From Yamagishiella unicocca (Eukaryota; Chlorophyta; Chlorophyceae; Chlamydomonadales; Volvocaceae): a stretch of DNA of 64,000 bases. The stretch spans positions 1,965,118 through 2,029,117 of the forward strand of contig BDSL01000007.1 in the NCBI GenBank assembly GCA_003116995.1, in the 5' to 3' direction. Positions 46,650 to 61,100 of the stretch are shown piece by piece. The position numbers and the translations under genes are program-made. The notes beneath the pieces are model-generated. The model made no database searches and was not told the DNA's origin. It was given only the letters and a program-made list of their open reading frames with translations. Every line of letters begins with the position of its first letter. Within the stretch, counting starts at the first letter, position 1.

Positions 46650-48000
46650 GTCATTGTTACCACTCCTAGGAGCCCTTAACGACGATATGGCTGCCATAGG
46701 GAGGTAAGAAGGCAAATGAGGTGCAGCCCGCTTGCAAGAGCTTGTATTTTACACCAGGAGGGCAGCGACCACTGGCAAATCACATTATCGACAAATACGA
46801 CTATGATAAATAATCGGCACGTTGTTTGGTCTCCCCGCAGCAGTACCCAAGCAAGCACACCCACCGTGCAAGCGACTTCTACAAACTACCTGCCATGTTT
46901 CCAGTATCACCGATAGGATCCGAAAACACTAGTTCCCAGCAACTGGCATGGTGGCGGGTAAAAAGATTGCATGTAATCACTGCATAGTGCGTGCCGAGGG
47001 AGTGATTGGCTGGAGAGGTTCCCATCCAGCAACCCTCATGAAGGAGTAGCTCCTGGACAAAACGCACATGACTGCTGCATTCATGGGGTGGGGCAGCACA
47101 TGCACCCGGCAGGGGGCCACGTTGCTGGCAAGGTAGTACCTTGAGGCAGCATCAGCGGTGGCAGCACGACCCGCACGTACAAGGGGCACATTCATTCCTG
47201 GCTCTAGCAACAGCCAGCCATGCGCATCCACAACTGGGGCGTGCCATCCATTCCACCTCAAGCACTGCTTCAAAGTGCCCGACCTCCAAGATACATGTAT
47301 GTCCTGCATGGCAGCTGGTAGGTGCCCCCACTGGCCCATACCATGTGGGACTGTGGCTGGTGCAAGGCCCCCCTGGCTGTGAGCAGTGAATTCAGGATAC
47401 ATGTTAGCTGTCACCCTGCTGGCCGCTCTGAAAGCGATTGACATTCATTCTTGGAGCTGTTTCATGCCTACTGGTGTCACCTTGCCCACCTGGGGAACCC
47501 GCCTGGTGCTGTGCACTCGCATGCAGCAGTTGATGGTGGATCCAGTAGTTAGTTACCAACCATACTGCGCTCTCCTGTGGGGGTTTTGCTCTGCCTTTTT
47601 TGCCATCCGGGTCCGCCCACCCATTTCTCTTTGTGGCTGGGGGTCACTTGGGGTGTGCTGGCTGACCCAATGGCTGCCCTGGAGGGCCTGAGCAGATCCT
47701 GCCTCATGCTCTTCATTGCCCACTTGCTTGTCTGCCTCCTGTCTGGTGCTTTCTAATCCTGGGGCTCTTAAAGCTGGCTTGTTTACATTTTTTTGAGTAG
47801 TAGGCTTTGGAGTGCCCGGCGATGCTTCCCTATGGCATACATACCCTCCGTTGCCGCCAGGTTACCGACCTACTGGGCCGTTTACCAAGCAAACAGGCTG
47901 ACTGACCCGGTAGTGTGGTAGAGGCACCTGGTTCACTGAAGCCCGGTCAACCGATACAGTAACTGCCTCGGAAAGCCCACCCACTGCAGGCTGTGGCAGA
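46650..48000. other. Gene-free repeat-rich stretch
   Basis: No ORF with recognisable features. A phrase around 47307-47333 (ctggtaggtgccccc.ctggccc) also occurs near 45768-45792, so dispersed repeats extend here. Confidence 0.4.
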
Positions 48001-48002
48001 TA

Positions 48003-48375
48003 GATGGGCCTCGCTACCTCGCTAGTCCCTTCGCAGCTAGGGCTATGCAAGCACAGCGTCTCCCCCCAAGCAAGAGCCACTACTGTGGGCTGCAGCGGGC
48101 AGGCCTCACTACCTCGCCAGTCCCTTCCCGGCTTGGCGTACACAAGCACAGCGTCTCCCCCCACGAGCCACTGTGGGCTGCAGCGGGCGGGCCTCACTAC
48201 CTCGCCAGCCCCTTCCTGGCTTGGTGTACACAGGTGCAGCATCCTCCCCCACGAGCCACTGCAGGCTGCGGCAGGCGGGCCTCACTACCTCGCTGGTCCT
48301 TTCATGGCCAGGGGCACGCAAGCACAGCGTCTCCCCCCACGAGCCACTGTGGGCTGCAGCACAGCGTCTCCCTAA
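48003..48375. repeat. Minisatellite, about 88-bp units, four copies
   Basis: Units start with ggcctc(a/g)ctacctcgc at about 48008, 48103, 48190 and 48278, and each contains cagcgtctccccccacgagccact or a close variant. ORFs through it on both strands mirror the repeat and are not taken as genes. Confidence 0.85.
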
Positions 48376-48785
48376 CCCGTGCGGGGCTGGAAGTACGTGG
48401 ATTCGGCTTTTCCCCCATGAGCCACAACTGCTCCGACCCCGTCATGCCTTATTGCCATTGCCTCATTCGGCCATGTCACACAAACGGTCGGCCCAACCCA
48501 CCGCCGGCGGAGTCTGCCTGCCGGCCCCATTGACCCCAGACACGGTCCATGACCTGGCTGGCCACGATCCGAGGCCAGCAGGCCCGGAGCGGGCCCAGCG
48601 GTTGGAGCAGGGGGCCCGGAGCTAGATCTCGGGCATGGGAGCAGCAGGCCCAGAACAGGGCCTAGAGATGAGAGCAGTGGGCCTCGGGCTGGGGCCGGCC
48701 GGCCCTAGAGCCCCAGGGTCGACGCAGTACCCGAGACAGCGGGGTTCCCGGCCGCACCAGGCTGCTGGCGGTATCAGCTCGCACA

Positions 48786-49070
48786 CCACCAAGGTACTGG
48801 ATCGCTTTTACTCGCAGTCTTGGTGCCCCAGTACAGTCAGAATCGACACTTCCAGACAGGACAGGACGCCCTCTGAGGACGGGCCTCACCTTCTACTCTT
48901 AAGAGAAGCTTCGTCAACCCCCCATTTGATAGGGTGGGGCAGGTGCTGCAGAAGGTGCTGGCCGAGGAGCCCGATTGCATCTTGATTCTGCCCATCTGGC
49001 CTCGCTGGTGGCCCAGCAGGGGCGGTCCCAGTGCTGCCATGTATGGCCAGGTGATGCAAACTGGCCCACT
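48786..49070 (+). pseudogene. Relic of a DIRS/PAT-type retrotransposon polymerase ORF
   Basis: Two frames carry protein fragments. Near 48795 VLDRFYSQSW..STVRIDT is followed in another frame (from 48901) by FVNPPFDRVGQVLQKVLAEE and ILILPIWPRWW. The pattern DRFAS...NPPF...VL.KI...(D/E).ILI.P.WP..W is the region after RT/RNase H in DIRS/PAT elements, often called methyltransferase-like. At least one frameshift separates the parts. It directly precedes the 299-bp satellite. Confidence 0.55.
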
Positions 49071-49133
49071 GACAAGGCCCAGCAGGAGCTCCTCGAGACG
49101 TACGCTGACATGGGCAACCTGTTATCAATGAAG

Positions 49134-52100
49134 TACCAACTGCCTTGATTTCTTCTCCTGAACAAAATGAGTATAATATTGCTATACTTTGCCGTACATT
49201 CTGGTACTGTACTGCTAAACCCTATTAATAAATCCCAAAGATGTACAGCAATGCCAAATCAGGCCCAAGATGGATCCAAATTGGATCCAATTAATATTAT
49301 TAATATTATATGTCCTGATGGTTTATCCATGGTTTCGGGGCCAATCCCACCCCCAAAAATTTTTTTGATGGCACCAACTGCCTTGATTTCTTCTCCTGAA
49401 CAAAATGAGTATAATATTGCTATACTTTGCCGTACATTCTGGTACTGTACTGCTAAACCCTATTAATAAATCCCAAAGATGTACAGCAATGCCAAATCAG
49501 GCCCAAGATGGATCCAAATTGGATCCAATTAATATTATTAATATTATATGTCCTAATTAAGGTCCAATGGCCAAGAAAAAATATTTTTGGTCCTAGGTTA
49601 TACTTTTGGGTTCCTGATGGTTTATCCATGGTTTCGGGGCCAATCCCACCCCCAAAATTTTTTTTGATGGCACCAACTGCCTTGATTTCTTCTCCTGAAC
49701 AAAATGAGTATAATATTGCTATACTTTGCCGTACATTCTGGTACTGTACTGCTAAACCCTATTAATAAATCCCAAAGATGTACAGCAATGCCAAATCAGG
49801 CCCAAGATGGATCCAAATTGGATCCAATTAATATTATTAATATTATATGTCCTAATTAAGGTCCAATGGCCAAGAAAAAATATTTTTGGTCCTAGGTTAT
49901 ACTTTTGGGTTCCTGATGGTTTATCCATGGTTTCGGGGCCAATCCCACCCCCAAAAATTTTTTTGATGGCACCAACTGCCTTGATTTCTTCTCCTGAACA
50001 AAATGAGTATAATATTGCTATACTTTGCCGTACATTCTGGTACTGTACTGCTAAACCCTATTAATAAATCCCAAAGATGTACAGCAATGCCAAATCAGGC
50101 CCAAGATGGATCCAAATTGGATCCAATTAATATTATTAATATTATATGTCCTAATTAAGGTCCAATGGCCAAGAAAAAATATTTTTGGTCCTAGGTTATA
50201 CTTTTGGGTTCCTGATGGTTTATCCATGGTTTCGGGGCCAATCCCACCCCCAAAATTTTTTTTGATGGCACCAACTGCCTTGATTTCTTCTCCTGAACAA
50301 AATGAGTATAATATTGCTATACTTTGCCGTACATTCTGGTACTGTACTGCTAAACCCTATTAATAAATCCCAAAGATGTACAGCAATGCCAAATCAGGCC
50401 CAAGATGGATCCAAATTGGATCCAATTAATATTATTAATATTATATGTCCTAATTAAGGTCCAATGGCCAAGAAAAAATATTTTTGGTCCTAGGTTATAC
50501 TTTTGGGTTCCTGATGGTTTATCCATGGTTTCGGGGCCAATCCCACCCCCAAAATTTTTTTTGATGGCACCAACTGCCTTGATTTCTTCTCCTGAACAAA
50601 ATGAGTATAATATTGCTATACTTTGCCGTACATTCTGGTACTGTACTGCTAAACCCTATTAATAAATCCCAAAGATGTACAGCAATGCCAAATCAGGCCC
50701 AAGATGGATCCAAATTGGATCCAATTAATATTATTAATATTATATGTCCTAATTAAGGTCCAATGGCCAAGAAAAAATATTTTTGGTCCTAGGTTATACT
50801 TTTGGGTTCCTGATGGTTTATCCATGGTTTCGGGGCCAATCCCACCCCCAAAATTTTTTTTGATGGCACCAACTGCCTTGATTTCTTCTCCTGAACAAAA
50901 TGAGTATAATATTGCTATACTTTGCCGTACATTCTGGTACTGTACTGCTAAACCCTATTAATAAATCCCAAAGATGTACAGCAATGCCAAATCAGGCCCA
51001 AGATGGATCCAAATTGGATCCAATTAATATTATTAATATTATATGTCCTAATTAAGGTCCAATGGCCAAGAAAAAATATTTTTGGTCCTAGGTTATACTT
51101 TTGGGTTCCTGATGGTTTATCCATGGTTTCGGGGCCAATCCCACCCCCAAAAATTTTTTTGATGGCACCAACTGCCTTGATTTCTTCTCCTGAACAAAAT
51201 GAGTATAATATTGCTATACTTTGCCGTACATTCTGGTACTGTACTGCTAAACCCTATTAATAAATCCCAAAGATGTACAGCAATGCCAAATCAGGCCCAA
51301 GATGGATCCAAATTGGATCCAATTAATATTATTAATATTATATGTCCTAATTAAGGTCCAATGGCCAAGAAAAAATATTTTTGGTCCTAGGTTATACTTT
51401 TGGGTTCCTGATGGTTTATCCATGGTTTCGGGGCCAATCCCACCCCCAAAATTTTTTTTGATGGCACCAACTGCCTTGATTTCTTCTCCTGAACAAAATG
51501 AGTATAATATTGCTATACTTTGCCGTACATTCTGGTACTGTACTGCTAAACCCTATTAATAAATCCCAAAGATGTACAGCAATGCCAAATCAGGCCCAAG
51601 ATGGATCCAAATTGGATCCAATTAATATTATTAATATTATATGTCCTAATTAAGGTCCAATGGCCAAGAAAAAATATTTTTGGTCCTAGGTTATACTTTT
51701 GGGTTCCTGATGGTTTATCCATGGTTTCGGGGCCAATCCCACCCCCAAAATTTTTTTTGATGGCACCAACTGCCTTGATTTCTTCTCCTGAACAAAATGA
51801 GTATAATATTGCTATACTTTGCCGTACATTCTGGTACTGTACTGCTAAACCCTATTAATAAATCCCAAAGATGTACAGCAATGCCAAATCAGGCCCAAGA
51901 TGGATCCAAATTGGATCCAATTAATATTATTAATATTATATGTCCTAATTAAGGTCCAATGGCCAAGAAAAAATATTTTTGGTCCTAGGTTATACTTTTG
52001 GGTTCCTGATGGTTTATCCATGGTTTCGGGGCCAATCCCACCCCCAAAATTTTTTTTGATGGCACCAACTGCCTTGATTTCTTCTCCTGAACAAAATGAG

Positions 52101-55100
52101 TATAATATTGCTATACTTTGCCGTACATTCTGGTACTGTACTGCTAAACCCTATTAATAAATCCCAAAGATGTACAGCAATGCCAAATCAGGCCCAAGAT
52201 GGATCCAAATTGGATCCAATTAATATTATTAATATTATATGTCCTAATTAAGGTCCAATGGCCAAGAAAAAATATTTTTGGTCCTAGGTTATACTTTTGG
52301 GTTCCTGATGGTTTATCCATGGTTTCGGGGCCAATCCCACCCCCAAAATTTTTTTTGATGGCACCAACTGCCTTGATTTCTTCTCCTGAACAAAATGAGT
52401 ATAATATTGCTATACTTTGCCGTACATTCTGGTACTGTACTGCTAAACCCTATTAATAAATCCCAAAGATGTACAGCAATGCCAAATCAGGCCCAAGATG
52501 GATCCAAATTGGATCCAATTAATATTATTAATATTATATGTCCTAATTAAGGTCCAATGGCCAAGAAAAAATATTTTTGGTCCTAGGTTATACTTTTGGG
52601 TTCCTGATGGTTTATCCATGGTTTCGGGGCCAATCCCACCCCCAAAATTTTTTTTGATGGCACCAACTGCCTTGATTTCTTCTCCTGAACAAAATGAGTA
52701 TAATATTGCTATACTTTGCCGTACATTCTGGTACTGTACTGCTAAACCCTATTAATAAATCCCAAAGATGTACAGCAATGCCAAATCAGGCCCAAGATGG
52801 ATCCAAATTGGATCCAATTAATATTATTAATATTATATGTCCTAATTAAGGTCCAATGGCCAAGAAAAAATATTTTTGGTCCTAGGTTATACTTTTGGGT
52901 TCCTGATGGTTTATCCATGGTTTCGGGGCCAATCCCACCCCCAAAAATTTTTTTGATGGCACCAACTGCCTTGATTTCTTCTCCTGAACAAAATGAGTAT
53001 AATATTGCTATACTTTGCCGTACATTCTGGTACTGTACTGCTAAACCCTATTAATAAATCCCAAAGATGTACAGCAATGCCAAATCAGGCCCAAGATGGA
53101 TCCAAATTGGATCCAATTAATATTATTAATATTATATGTCCTAATTAAGGTCCAATGGCCAAGAAAAAATATTTTTGGTCCTAGGTTATACTTTTGGGTT
53201 CCTGATGGTTTATCCATGGTTTCGGGGCCAATCCCACCCCCAAAATTTTTTTTGATGGCACCAACTGCCTTGATTTCTTCTCCTGAACAAAATGAGTATA
53301 ATATTGCTATACTTTGCCGTACATTCTGGTACTGTACTGCTAAACCCTATTAATAAATCCCAAAGATGTACAGCAATGCCAAATCAGGCCCAAGATGGAT
53401 CCAAATTGGATCCAATTAATATTATTAATATTATATGTCCTAATTAAGGTCCAATGGCCAAGAAAAAATATTTTTGGTCCTAGGTTATACTTTTGGGTTC
53501 CTGATGGTTTATCCATGGTTTCGGGGCCAATCCCACCCCCAAAATTTTTTTTGATGGCACCAACTGCCTTGATTTCTTCTCCTGAACAAAATGAGTATAA
53601 TATTGCTATACTTTGCCGTACATTCTGGTACTGTACTGCTAAACCCTATTAATAAATCCCAAAGATGTACAGCAATGCCAAATCAGGCCCAAGATGGATC
53701 CAAATTGGATCCAATTAATATTATTAATATTATATGTCCTAATTAAGGTCCAATGGCCAAGAAAAAATATTTTTGGTCCTAGGTTATACTTTTGGGTTCC
53801 TGATGGTTTATCCATGGTTTCGGGGCCAATCCCACCCCCAAAATTTTTTTTGATGGCACCAACTGCCTTGATTTCTTCTCCTGAACAAAATGAGTATAAT
53901 ATTGCTATACTTTGCCGTACATTCTGGTACTGTACTGCTAAACCCTATTAATAAATCCCAAAGATGTACAGCAATGCCAAATCAGGCCCAAGATGGATCC
54001 AAATTGGATCCAATTAATATTATTAATATTATATGTCCTAATTAAGGTCCAATGGCCAAGAAAAAATATTTTTGGTCCTAGGTTATACTTTTGGGTTCCT
54101 GATGGTTTATCCATGGTTTCGGGGCCAATCCCACCCCCAAAATTTTTTTTGATGGCACCAACTGCCTTGATTTCTTCTCCTGAACAAAATGAGTATAATA
54201 TTGCTATACTTTGCCGTACATTCTGGTACTGTACTGCTAAACCCTATTAATAAATCCCAAAGATGTACAGCAATGCCAAATCAGGCCCAAGATGGATCCA
54301 AATTGGATCCAATTAATATTATTAATATTATATGTCCTAATTAAGGTCCAATGGCCAAGAAAAAATATTTTTGGTCCTAGGTTATACTTTTGGGTTCCTG
54401 ATGGTTTATCCATGGTTTCGGGGCCAATCCCACCCCCAAAATTTTTTTTGATGGCACCAACTGCCTTGATTTCTTCTCCTGAACAAAATGAGTATAATAT
54501 TGCTATACTTTGCCGTACATTCTGGTACTGTACTGCTAAACCCTATTAATAAATCCCAAAGATGTACAGCAATGCCAAATCAGGCCCAAGATGGATCCAA
54601 ATTGGATCCAATTAATATTATTAATATTATATGTCCTAATTAAGGTCCAATGGCCAAGAAAAAATATTTTTGGTCCTAGGTTATACTTTTGGGTTCCTGA
54701 TGGTTTATCCATGGTTTCGGGGCCAATCCCACCCCCAAAATTTTTTTGATGGCACCAACTGCCTTGATTTCTTCTCCTGAACAAAATGAGTATAATATTG
54801 CTATACTTTGCCGTACATTCTGGTACTGTACTGCTAAACCCTATTAATAAATCCCAAAGATGTACAGCAATGCCAAATCAGGCCCAAGATGGATCCAAAT
54901 TGGATCCAATTAATATTATTAATATTATATGTCCTAATTAAGGTCCAATGGCCAAGAAAAAATATTTTTGGTCCTAGGTTATACTTTTGGGTTCCTGATG
55001 GTTTATCCATGGTTTCGGGGCCAATCCCACCCCCAAAATTTTTTTTGATGGCACCAACTGCCTTGATTTCTTCTCCTGAACAAAATGAGTATAATATTGC

Positions 55101-58100
55101 TATACTTTGCCGTACATTCTGGTACTGTACTGCTAAACCCTATTAATAAATCCCAAAGATGTACAGCAATGCCAAATCAGGCCCAAGATGGATCCAAATT
55201 GGATCCAATTAATATTATTAATATTATATGTCCTAATTAAGGTCCAATGGCCAAGAAAAAATATTTTTGGTCCTAGGTTATACTTTTGGGTTCCTGATGG
55301 TTTATCCATGGTTTCGGGGCCAATCCCACCCCCAAAATTTTTTTTGATGGCACCAACTGCCTTGATTTCTTCTCCTGAACAAAATGAGTATAATATTGCT
55401 ATACTTTGCCGTACATTCTGGTACTGTACTGCTAAACCCTATTAATAAATCCCAAAGATGTACAGCAATGCCAAATCAGGCCCAAGATGGATCCAAATTG
55501 GATCCAATTAATATTATTAATATTATATGTCCTAATTAAGGTCCAATGGCCAAGAAAAATATTTTTGGTCCTAGGTTATACTTTTGGGTTCCTGATGGTT
55601 TATCCATGGTTTCGGGCCAATCCCACCCCAAAAATTTTTTTGATGGCACCAACTGCCTTGATTTCTTCTCCTGAACAAAATGAGTATAATATTGCTATAC
55701 TTTGCCGTACATTCTGGTACTGTACTGCTAAACCCTATTAATAAATCCCAAAGATGTACAGCAATGCCAAATCAGGCCCAAGATGGATCCAAATTGGATC
55801 CAATTAATATTATTAATATTATATGTCCTAATTAAGGTCCAATGGCCAAGAAAAAATATTTTTGGTCCTAGGTTATACTTTTGGGTTCCTGATGGTTTAT
55901 CCATGGTTTCGGGGCCAATCCCACCCCCAAAATTTTTTTGATGGCACCAACTGCCTTGATTTCTTCTCCTGAACAAAATGAGTATAATATTGCTATACTT
56001 TGCCGTACATTCTGGTACTGTACTGCTAAACCCTATTAATAAATCCCAAAGATGTACAGCAATGCCAAATCAGGCCCAAGATGGATCCAAATTGGATCCA
56101 ATTAATATTATTAATATTATATGTCCTAATTAAGGTCCAATGGCCAAGAAAAAATATTTTTGGTCCTAGGTTATACTTTTGGGTTCCTGATGGTTTATCC
56201 ATGGTTTCGGGGCCAATCCCACCCCCAAAATTTTTTTGATGGCACCAACTGCCTTGATTTCTTCTCCTGAACAAAATGAGTATAATATTGCTATACTTTG
56301 CCGTACATTCTGGTACTGTACTGCTAAACCCTATTAATAAATCCCAAAGATGTACAGCAATGCCAAATCAGGCCCAAGATGGATCCAAATTGGATCCAAT
56401 TAATATTATTAATATTATATGTCCTAATTAAGGTCCAATGGCCAAGAAAAAATATTTTTGGTCCTAGGTTATACTTTTGGGTTCCTGATGGTTTATCCAT
56501 GGTTTCGGGGCCAATCCCACCCCCAAAATTTTTTTTGATGGCACCAACTGCCTTGATTTCTTCTCCTGAACAAAATGAGTATAATATTGCTATACTTTGC
56601 CGTACATTCTGGTACTGTACTGCTAAACCCTATTAATAAATCCCAAAGATGTACAGCAATGCCAAATCAGGCCCAAGATGGATCCAAATTGGATCCAATT
56701 AATATTATTAATATTATATGTCCTAATTAAGGTCCAATGGCCAAGAAAAAATATTTTTGGTCCTAGGTTATACTTTTGGGTTCCTGATGGTTTATCCATG
56801 GTTTCGGGGCCAATCCCACCCCCAAAAATTTTTTTGATGGCACCAACTGCCTTGATTTCTTCTCCTGAACAAAATGAGTATAATATTGCTATACTTTGCC
56901 GTACATTCTGGTACTGTACTGCTAAACCCTATTAATAAATCCAAAGATGTACAGCAATGCCAAATCAGGCCCAAGATGGATCCAAATTGGATCCAATTAA
57001 TATTATTAATATTATATGTCCTAATTAAGGTCCAATGGCCAAGAAAAAATATTTTTGGTCCTAGGTTATACTTTTGGGTTCCTGATGGTTTATCCATGGT
57101 TTCGGGGCCAATCCCACCCCCAAAATTTTTTTTGATGGCACCAACTGCCTTGATTTCTTCTCCTGAACAAAATGAGTATAATATTGCTATACTTTGCCGT
57201 ACATTCTGGTACTGTACTGCTAAACCCTATTAATAAATCCCAAAGATGTACAGCAATGCCAAATCAGGCCCAAGATGGATCCAAATTGGATCCAATTAAT
57301 ATTATTAATATTATATGTCCTAATTAAGGTCCAATGGCCAAGAAAAAATATTTTTGGTCCTAGGTTATACTTTTGGGTTCCTGATGGTTTATCCATGGTT
57401 TCGGGGCCAATCCCACCCCCAAAATTTTTTTTGATGGCACCAACTGCCTTGATTTCTTCTCCTGAACAAAATGAGTATAATATTGCTATACTTTGCCGTA
57501 CATTCTGGTACTGTACTGCTAAACCCTATTAATAAATCCCAAAGATGTACAGCAATGCCAAATCAGGCCCAAGATGGATCCAAATTGGATCCAATTAATA
57601 TTATTAATATTATATGTCCTAATTAAGGTCCAATGGCCAAGAAAAATATTTTTGGTCCTAGGTTATACTTTTGGGTTCCTGATGGTTTATCCATGGTTTC
57701 GGGGCCAATCCCACCCCCAAAATTTTTTTGATGGCACCAACTGCCTTGATTTCTTCTCCTGAACAAAATGAGTATAATATTGCTATACTTTGCCGTACAT
57801 TCTGGTACTGTACTGCTAAACCCTATTAATAAATCCCAAAGATGTACAGCAATGCCAAATCAGGCCCAAGATGGATCCAAATTGGATCCAATTAATATTA
57901 TTAATATTATATGTCCTAATTAAGGTCCAATGGCCAAGAAAAAATATTTTTGGTCCTAGGTTATACTTTTGGGTTCCTGATGGTTTATCCATGGTTTCGG
58001 GGCCAATCCCACCCCCAAAATTTTTTTGATGGCACCAACTGCCTTGATTTCTTCTCCTGAACAAAATGAGTATAATATTGCTATACTTTGCCGTACATTC

Positions 58101-61100
58101 TGGTACTGTACTGCTAAACCCTATTAATAAATCCCAAAGATGTACAGCAATGCCAAATCAGGCCCAAGATGGATCCAAATTGGATCCAATTAATATTATT
58201 AATATTATATGTCCTAATTAAGGTCCAATGGCCAAGAAAAAATATTTTTGGTCCTAGGTTATACTTTTGGGTTCCTGATGGTTTATCCATGGTTTCGGGG
58301 CCAATCCCACCCCCAAAATTTTTTTTGATGGCACCAACTGCCTTGATTTCTTCTCCTGAACAAAATGAGTATAATATTGCTATACTTTGCCGTACATTCT
58401 GGTACTGTACTGCTAAACCCTATTAATAAATCCCAAAGATGTACAGCAATGCCAAATCAGGCCCAAGATGGATCCAAATTGGATCCAATTAATATTATTA
58501 ATATTATATGTCCTAATTAAGGTCCAATGGCCAAGAAAAAATATTTTTGGTCCTAGGTTATACTTTTGGGTTCCTGATGGTTTATCCATGGTTTCGGGGC
58601 CAATCCCACCCCCAAAATTTTTTTTGATGGCACCAACTGCCTTGATTTCTTCTCCTGAACAAAATGAGTATAATATTGCTATACTTTGCCGTACATTCTG
58701 GTACTGTACTGCTAAACCCTATTAATAAATCCCAAAGATGTACAGCAATGCCAAATCAGGCCAAGATGGATCCAAATTGGATCCAATTAATATTATTAAT
58801 ATTATATGTCCTAATTAAGGTCCAATGGCCAAGAAAAAATATTTTTGGTCCTAGGTTATACTTTTGGGTTCCTGATGGTTTATCCATGGTTTCGGGGCCA
58901 ATCCACCCCCAAAATTTTTTTTTGATGGCACCAACTGCCTTGATTTCTTCTCCTGAACAAAATGAGTATAATATTGCTATACTTTGCCGTACATTCTGGT
59001 ACTGTACTGCTAAACCCTATTAATAAATCCCAAAGATGTACAGCAATGCCAAATCAGGCCCAAGATGGATCCAAATTGGATCCAATTAATATTATTAATA
59101 TTATATGTCCTAATTAAGGTCCAATGGCCAAGAAAAAATATTTTTGGTCCTAGGTTATACTTTTGGGTTCCTGATGGTTTATCCATGGTTTCGGGGCCAA
59201 TCCCACCCCCAAAAATTTTTTTGATGGCACCAACTGCCTTGATTTCTTCTCCTGAACAAAATGAGTATAATATTGCTATACTTTGCCGTACATTCTGGTA
59301 CTGTACTGCTAAACCCTATTAATAAATCCCAAAGATGTACAGCAATGCCAAATCAGGCCCAAGATGGATCCAAATTGGATCCAATTAATATTATTAATAT
59401 TATATGTCCTAATTAAGGTCCAATGGCCAAGAAAAAATATTTTTGGTCCTAGGTTATACTTTTGGGTTCCTGATGGTTTATCCATGGTTTCGGGGCCAAT
59501 CCCACCCCCAAAATTTTTTTGATGGCACCAACTGCCTTGATTTCTTCTCCTGAACAAAATGAGTATAATATTGCTATACTTTGCCGTACATTCTGGTACT
59601 GTACTGCTAACCCTATTAATAAATCCCAAAGATGTACAGCAATGCCAAATCAGGCCCAAGATGGATCCAAATTGGATCCAATTAATATTATTAATATTAT
59701 ATGTCCTAATTAAGGTCCAATGGCCAAGAAAAAATATTTTTGGTCCTAGGTTATACTTTTGGGTTCCTGATGGTTTATCCATGGTTTCGGGGCCAATCCC
59801 ACCCCCAAAATTTTTTTTGATGGCACCAACTGCCTTGATTTCTTCTCCTGAACAAAATGAGTATAATATTGCTATACTTTGCCGTACATTCTGGTACTGT
59901 ACTGCTAAACCCTATTAATAAATCCCAAAGATGTACAGCAATGCCAAATCAGGCCCAAGATGGATCCAAATTGGATCCAATTAATATTATTAATATTATA
60001 TGTCCTAATTAAGGTCCAATGGCCAAGAAAAAATATTTTTGGTCCTAGGTTATACTTTTGGGTTCCTGATGGTTTATCCATGGTTTCGGGGCCAATCCCA
60101 CCCCCAAAATTTTTTTGATGGCACCAACTGCCTTGATTTCTTCTCCTGAACAAATGAGTATAATATTGCTATACTTTGCCGTACATTCTGGTACTGTACT
60201 GCTAAACCCTATTAATAAATCCCAAAGATGTACAGCAATGCCAAATCAGGCCCAAGATGGATCCAAATTGGATCCAATTAATATTATTAATATTATATGT
60301 CCTAATTAAGGTCCAATGGCCAAGAAAAAATATTTTGGTCCTAGGTTATACTTTTGGGTTCCTGATGGTTTATCCATGGTTTCGGGGCCAATCCCACCCC
60401 CAAAATTTTTTTTGATGGCACCAACTGCCTTGATTTCTTCTCCTGAACAAAATGAGTATAATATTGCTATACTTTGCCGTACATTCTGGTACTGTACTGC
60501 TAAACCCTATTAATAATCCCAAAGATGTACAGCAATGCCAAATCAGGCCCAAGATGGATCCAAATTGGATCCAATTAATATTATTAATATTATATGTCCT
60601 AATTAAGGTCCAATGGCCAAGAAAAAATATTTTTGGTCCTAGGTTATACTTTTGGGTTCCTGATGGTTTATCCATGGTTTCGGGGCCAATCCACCCCCAA
60701 AATTTTTTTTGATGGCACCAACTGCCTTGATTTCTTCTCCTGAACAAATGAGTATAATATTGCTATACTTTGCCGTACATTCTGGTACTGTACTGCTAAA
60801 CCCTATTAATAAATCCCAAAGATGTACAGCAATGCCAAATCAGGCCCAAGATGGATCCAAATTGGATCCAATTAATATTATTAATATTATATGTCCTAAT
60901 TAAGGTCCAATGGCCAAGAAAAAATATTTTTGGTCCTAGGTTATACTTTTGGGTTCCTGATGGTTTATCCATGGTTTCGGGGCCAATCCCACCCCCAAAA
61001 TTTTTTTTGATGGCACCAACTGCCTTGATTTCTTCTCCTGAACAAAATGAGTATAATATTGCTATACTTTGCCGTACATTCTGGTACTGTACTGCTAAAC

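Noticed and set aside
47386..47691. 101-codon ORF with hydrophobic stretches
   Set aside because: No family resemblance, repetitive surroundings, and no splice or start context.
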